From Microcaldota archaeon (GTDB lineage Archaea > Micrarchaeota > Micrarchaeia > Micrarchaeales > Micrarchaeaceae), in NCBI GenBank assembly GCA_021850375.1, contig JAJZLZ010000038.1, forward strand, positions 1 through 8,749: 8,749 nucleotides of DNA, written 5' to 3'. The notes beneath the pieces are model-generated. The model searched no databases. It had not been told where the DNA came from and saw only the letters and a program-made list of their open reading frames with translations. Below, in pieces: positions 6,111-8,749 of this stretch; positions within the stretch are counted from its first letter, which is position 1; the number at the start of each line of letters is the position of its first letter. The translations under genes were made by a program, and so were the position numbers.

Positions 6111-7844
6111 TCAAAACACCATGAATACGACTATTATGACCGTAAGGCCCGTTATAAAAGCTATCAAATAATAGTCTATTTTGCCATTCTCAATTAATGA
6201 GAGGCGCGAGCCGATGTATCTAATGCCAATAGATCCGTCCTTTATGAATCCGTAGAGCGCAGAATCAATTTTCTCTACTGCGCCTGCTATGTGGGTGAAG
6301 AGAGTCACTATTAGCGCATAGAAATTGTTAGTTATGCGCCTGGTGTAAATAATGTTAAGGGATTTTGTGGCCGTGCTTTTGTAGAAGCTAAAATAGGCCA
6401 CTGCGATCCCGATTATTGCAGATGCGAGAAGTATCGCATCGTGTATATAGTTAGCGCTTATTGGCGCGACGCCAAGGTATGATGGAAGCATAAAGTATAT
6501 CACGGATGCTCCTACAATCATGATTGCAAGTATGTATATTGGTATTAGCATTTCGCGAGGCACGCGTTCATATGATGTGCGGGGCCCATTTTTCTTCAGC
6601 GGTATAAACATCCACCTGAATATGTATGCCGCGCTAAGCAAATCTATCGCAACAAGCATTGCGTACACGTAGACATTCGAGACTGCAGAGTCAACTGCGG
6701 CCTTGCCGAAGAATCCGCTGAGTGGAATTATCCCCGCAAGTGATGCCGCTGCTATAATTGTAGGTATCATCAGCTCTTTGAAGCGCCCAGGGCCGTAAAT
6801 GCTATTGATATTCTCCTCATCATTGTTGGCCTTCATCATATAACCTGCGGACATGAACAGCTCCGCCTTATAGAATGTCTGCACGAAGAATAGCGCGATT
6901 GCAGCAAATAGGGAATTAAATCCCAAGGCTACAAACATTAAACCCATATCTTCTATGGTCGAATATGCGAGTATGCGCTTGATGTGGGTCTCAGAGAGTG
7001 CGTTTAATGCACCTACAAGGGCTGTTATAACGCCTATTATTATTAGGATATAACCCAGGTTGTATGACATAATCAACGGCAATATTAGGGCGATCAGAAA
7101 TACACCGGCCTTGACCATAGTCGAGGAATGAAGGAACGCGGATACCGGAGTTGGGCCTTCCATCGCATCTGCAAGCCATTCGTGAAACGGGAACTGTGCT
7201 GATTTTGTGAACGCGCCAAATATTATAAATATCAAAGCGTATTCCACTGCAATTCCCTTATGGGCCGCGCCTGCAATGTAGGCTATGTTGAATGTGCCAT
7301 ATGCGGTCCATAATATGACTATGCCCATAAGCACAAGTATATCTCCGATGAGTATGGTTGATATCGCCTTCAAAGACGCCTTCATCGCGTTCTCCTTCCT
7401 ATTCCAAAATCCAATCAATAAATAGCTCGTAAGCCCCAAAAGCTCCCATCCTATAAACATTGTTATTAGATTCGACGCAATTGAAAAGAGCATCATTGCC
7501 GCAGAGAATATGGAGAGTTCGAAGTAGAATCTCCCCTGCTCGCTGGGAAGGCGCATATAACCAATTGAATAGAGCATAACTAATGGCGTTATAATTGCAA
7601 CTATCAGCAGGAGAAGAATGTGCAGTGGAGCAAGCGTGGTTGATATGTGGACGATATAGCCAGAGAGCGTGAACCATGGTATGTTTTGGTTTCCCGGGCT
7701 CAATGCGAAGAGATAGAAAGCAAAGAGCATCGAGACTAAGCTCATAGCAAGGGCGATTTTGCTAATTAGCTTCTCATAGCCTTTTAATATGGCAGAGATG
7801 GCGGCGCCGATTAGAAGGGGCACTATGACAAATATTGCAAGCAT
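6111..7844 (-). CDS. nuoL: Complex I membrane subunit NuoL (antiporter-like)
   Basis: A 577-residue subunit, the outermost proton-pumping module of complex I, with a C-terminal extension that in the family forms the long lateral helix and last TM helix. Landmarks are WELLGLTSYLLIGFW (133-147) with the TM5 glutamate E134, TKSAQFPFHEWLADAMEGPT (213-232) with the TM7 lysine K214, H239 in FLHSSTMVKAG, HIKRILAYSTIEDMG (287-301), K326 in FYKAELF and the TM12 lysine K381 in GFFGKAAV. The C-terminal NGKIDYYL (553-560) matches the usual anchor of the final helix. Unlike its two paralogues here, it retains the full canonical Glu/Lys set. One deviation is Q322, where E. coli has His (HAFFKA versus QTFYKA). 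ATG 7844 lies one base after the nuoK stop, with GAGG in the nuoK end as a good Shine-Dalgarno. Confidence 0.96.
   Translation of the reverse strand: MLAIFVIVPLLIGAAISAILKGYEKLISKIALAMSLVSMLFAFYLFALSPGNQNIPWFTLSGYIVHISTTLAPLHILLLLIVAIITPLVMLYSIGYMRLPSEQGRFYFELSIFSAAMMLFSIASNLITMFIGWELLGLTSYLLIGFWNRKENAMKASLKAISTILIGDILVLMGIVILWTAYGTFNIAYIAGAAHKGIAVEYALIFIIFGAFTKSAQFPFHEWLADAMEGPTPVSAFLHSSTMVKAGVFLIALILPLIMSYNLGYILIIIGVITALVGALNALSETHIKRILAYSTIEDMGLMFVALGFNSLFAAIALFFVQTFYKAELFMSAGYMMKANNDEENINSIYGPGRFKELMIPTIIAAASLAGIIPLSGFFGKAAVDSAVSNVYVYAMLVAIDLLSAAYIFRWMFIPLKKNGPRTSYERVPREMLIPIYILAIMIVGASVIYFMLPSYLGVAPISANYIHDAILLASAIIGIAVAYFSFYKSTATKSLNIIYTRRITNNFYALIVTLFTHIAGAVEKIDSALYGFIKDGSIGIRYIGSRLSLIENGKIDYYLIAFITGLTVIIVVFMVF
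6117..6120 (-). promoter_or_regulatory. Shine-Dalgarno GGTG for the TTG start of nuoM
   Basis: GGTG, read on the minus strand from 6120 to 6117, lies within the last codons of nuoL and is 6 bases from TTG 6110. It decides the nuoM start, since no ATG is available before TM1 is truncated. Its position inside nuoL suggests translational coupling. Confidence 0.6.
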
Positions 7845-7845
7845 C

Positions 7846-8151
7846 CTATCCCTCGTCTCTAAGCTTGGACAGCTTTGTTATGTCCATGCTGATCCCGCTT
7901 TTGTACATGTATCTATATATCGCAATCAGCGCTATTATCTCGGCGGATGCAACCGCCCAGACTACGAAGAGAAATCCCACGATGTCGTTTAGCGCTATGT
8001 AGTGGAATTCGCCGGCAGCTATTATTATGCTCGCACTGATCGCAATCTCTACTGACAATATCAGTATTAAAAGATGCCGTGTGGCGACGACTCCGGCTAT
8101 GCCGATTGCGAATATCGCAAAGCCAAGAAGCATAAAGTAGTCATACATCAT
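7846..8151 (-). CDS. nuoK: Complex I membrane subunit NuoK
   Basis: A 101-residue protein with three transmembrane helices, the usual size and topology of NuoK (MrpC-like). NuoK forms part of the proton channel at the junction between the quinone-binding domain and the antiporter arm. Both conserved buried glutamates are visible: E35 in LILILSVEIAISAS (TM2) and E71 in VVWAVASAEIIALIAIY (TM3). These correspond to E36 and E72 of E. coli NuoK, which are needed for coupled activity. The C-terminal tail is charged (KLSKLRDEG). ATG 8151 overlaps the nuoJ stop by four bases (ATGA), a classic coupling arrangement. A second ATG immediately follows and would leave a one-base overlap. One base separates it from nuoL. 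Confidence 0.95.
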   Translation of the reverse strand: MMYDYFMLLGFAIFAIGIAGVVATRHLLILILSVEIAISASIIIAAGEFHYIALNDIVGFLFVVWAVASAEIIALIAIYRYMYKSGISMDITKLSKLRDEG

Positions 8152-8633
8152 ATACTCGCCCTGCCTATTCGCTTTATCAATATTATTGATGCCATGCCCG
8201 ATCCAAAGAGCAACAGCGCAATCATGTAAAATAGCGCAACGTCTGAACTCACAAATTTTGCCAGATTCGCGTTCGATAGCGTATTTGCCTCATTTATCTG
8301 AGTAGTCTGAACATTATAAAACCTATATGATATAGCTAAAAATAATATTACTGCCATAATTGCCAGAGCTATGGCGCTTGTATGTTTGAATTTGGACAGG
8401 TTTTCAGATGCTACCCCGACAAACATGTATGTTGATATGCCCCCAACCATTATGAATATCTGCAGCAGGGCAAGAAGCGCAAGGTCTAGCATCGCCAAAA
8501 CAAAAGCTATTCCAAAAAGAAACATCGCAAATGCGGCCATCGCATGGAGCATGTGCTTTGATTTGAACATCAAAACAATCGCTATTAGCTCAATTACTGC
8601 GATTGCAGCAAACACAATATCTGATAGATTCAT
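8148..8633 (-). CDS. nuoJ: Complex I membrane subunit NuoJ
   Basis: A 161-residue protein with about five hydrophobic helices. It is assigned as NuoJ (ND6-like) from its position between nuoI and nuoK, its length, and the TM3 pattern QIFIMVGGIS (58-67). That pattern aligns with the usual Q/E-I-I-V-Y-x-G-x core where NuoJ forms a pi-bulge at the base of the membrane arm. The conserved tyrosine of that core is M62 here. The long polar loop around 95-130 and the final helix near 134-154 are usual for the subunit. Family members diverge strongly, so identity rests partly on context. ATG 8633 is chosen because it starts the first helix directly and has a GTGGT element 7 bases upstream. GTG 8645, overlapping the nuoI stop by one base, would add four residues. 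Confidence 0.88.
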   Translation of the reverse strand: MNLSDIVFAAIAVIELIAIVLMFKSKHMLHAMAAFAMFLFGIAFVLAMLDLALLALLQIFIMVGGISTYMFVGVASENLSKFKHTSAIALAIMAVILFLAISYRFYNVQTTQINEANTLSNANLAKFVSSDVALFYMIALLLFGSGMASIILIKRIGRASI

Positions 8634-8644
8634 TTGCAATACCA

Positions 8645-8749
8645 CTATTCAAGTTCTTCCGGCCTTTTTATATATTCTCTTCTGTCATAGGCTTCAAAAC
8701 TATAGTCCTTTGTAAGCGTCAAGCATTTTGGCGGGCAGACCTCCTCGCA
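8645..8749 (-). CDS. nuoI: Complex I iron-sulfur subunit NuoI, C-terminal fragment (runs off right edge)
   Basis: The last 34 residues of a ferredoxin-like protein. The fragment starts CEEVCPPKC, where C-x-x-x-C-P is the end of the second C-x2-C-x2-C-x3-C-P motif of the two [4Fe-4S] clusters in NuoI, and continues LTLTKDYSFEAYDRREYIKR, matching the usual T-x-x-Y-E-x-x-x-x-x-R-x-x-L-I tail. NuoI passes electrons along the peripheral arm towards the quinone site on the cytoplasmic side. It is the gene expected just before nuoJ in the conserved H-I-J-K-L-M-N order. The stop TAG (8647-8645) shares one base with the alternative GTG start of nuoJ. An extra cysteine three residues after the CP (CPPKC) is unusual but close to the edge of what can be judged. 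The rest of the gene lies outside the window. Confidence 0.88.
   Translation of the reverse strand, partial: CEEVCPPKCLTLTKDYSFEAYDRREYIKRPEELE

Noticed and set aside
5590..6171. Open frame of 193 codons on the plus strand, antisense to nuoM
   Set aside because: It lies opposite strongly conserved nuoM sequence; its translation shows no recognisable domain and it has no convincing start signal. Long antisense frames are expected opposite hydrophobic, low-complexity codon sets.
6111..7844. WLADAM in NuoL instead of WLPDAM as an unusual change
   Set aside because: As I recall, E. coli NuoL also has LADAM at this position, so it is an ordinary variant.
1..8749. Search by eye for CRISPR arrays, insertion sequences, tRNA or rRNA genes, or a defence system
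   Set aside because: No regularly spaced repeats, transposase motifs, terminal inverted repeats or tRNA-like cloverleaf sequence were seen; the window is almost fully occupied by housekeeping genes.

Overview
This window comes from an archaeon. It encodes three archaeal/eukaryotic-type proteins: translation factor aIF2 beta, RNA polymerase subunit Rpo6/RpoK, and a geranylgeranyl reductase of the kind that saturates isoprenoid membrane lipids. Start sites are preceded by GGTG-type Shine-Dalgarno motifs, TATA-like promoter elements are visible, and TTG is used as a start codon. The DNA is moderately AT-rich, with many ATA (Ile) and AGG (Arg) codons. The lineage cannot be fixed from sequence alone. 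A Thermoplasmata-like or ARMAN-type (Micrarchaeota/Parvarchaeota) acidophile with a NuoEFG-independent complex I is a guess, not a result.

Layout. (1) 1-677, minus strand: a small membrane protein with cysteine clusters and a SHOCT-like tail, followed 13 bases later by the start of aIF2 beta, which runs off the left edge. (2) 678-952: an AT-rich divergent intergenic region holding TATA-like elements for both sides and two TTGGC/GCCAA palindromes about two helical turns apart. (3) 953-2617, plus strand: geranylgeranyl reductase, then a 56-residue rpoK. (4) 2618-2634: a short convergent gap. (5) 2635-8749, minus strand: a compact operon in transcription order nuoI (3' end only), nuoJ, nuoK, nuoL, nuoM, nuoN, then an SbcD/Mre11-related metallophosphoesterase. 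Genes overlap, abut, or lie 1-7 bases apart.

The nuo genes encode the distal membrane arm of a respiratory complex I (NADH:quinone oxidoreductase, or the related Fpo-type enzyme). NuoI carries iron-sulfur clusters, NuoJ and NuoK form the base of the proton channel region, and NuoL, NuoM and NuoN are the three antiporter-like proton pumps.

The most notable observation concerns the pump residues. NuoL keeps the canonical Glu/Lys set. NuoM has Asn in place of the TM7 lysine and Asp in place of both key glutamates. NuoN has Glu in place of the TM7 lysine. Two of the three pump modules therefore appear to lack the central TM7 lysine, although both are full length, in frame and otherwise well conserved. 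This suggests a complex I with altered coupling, ion specificity or stoichiometry.
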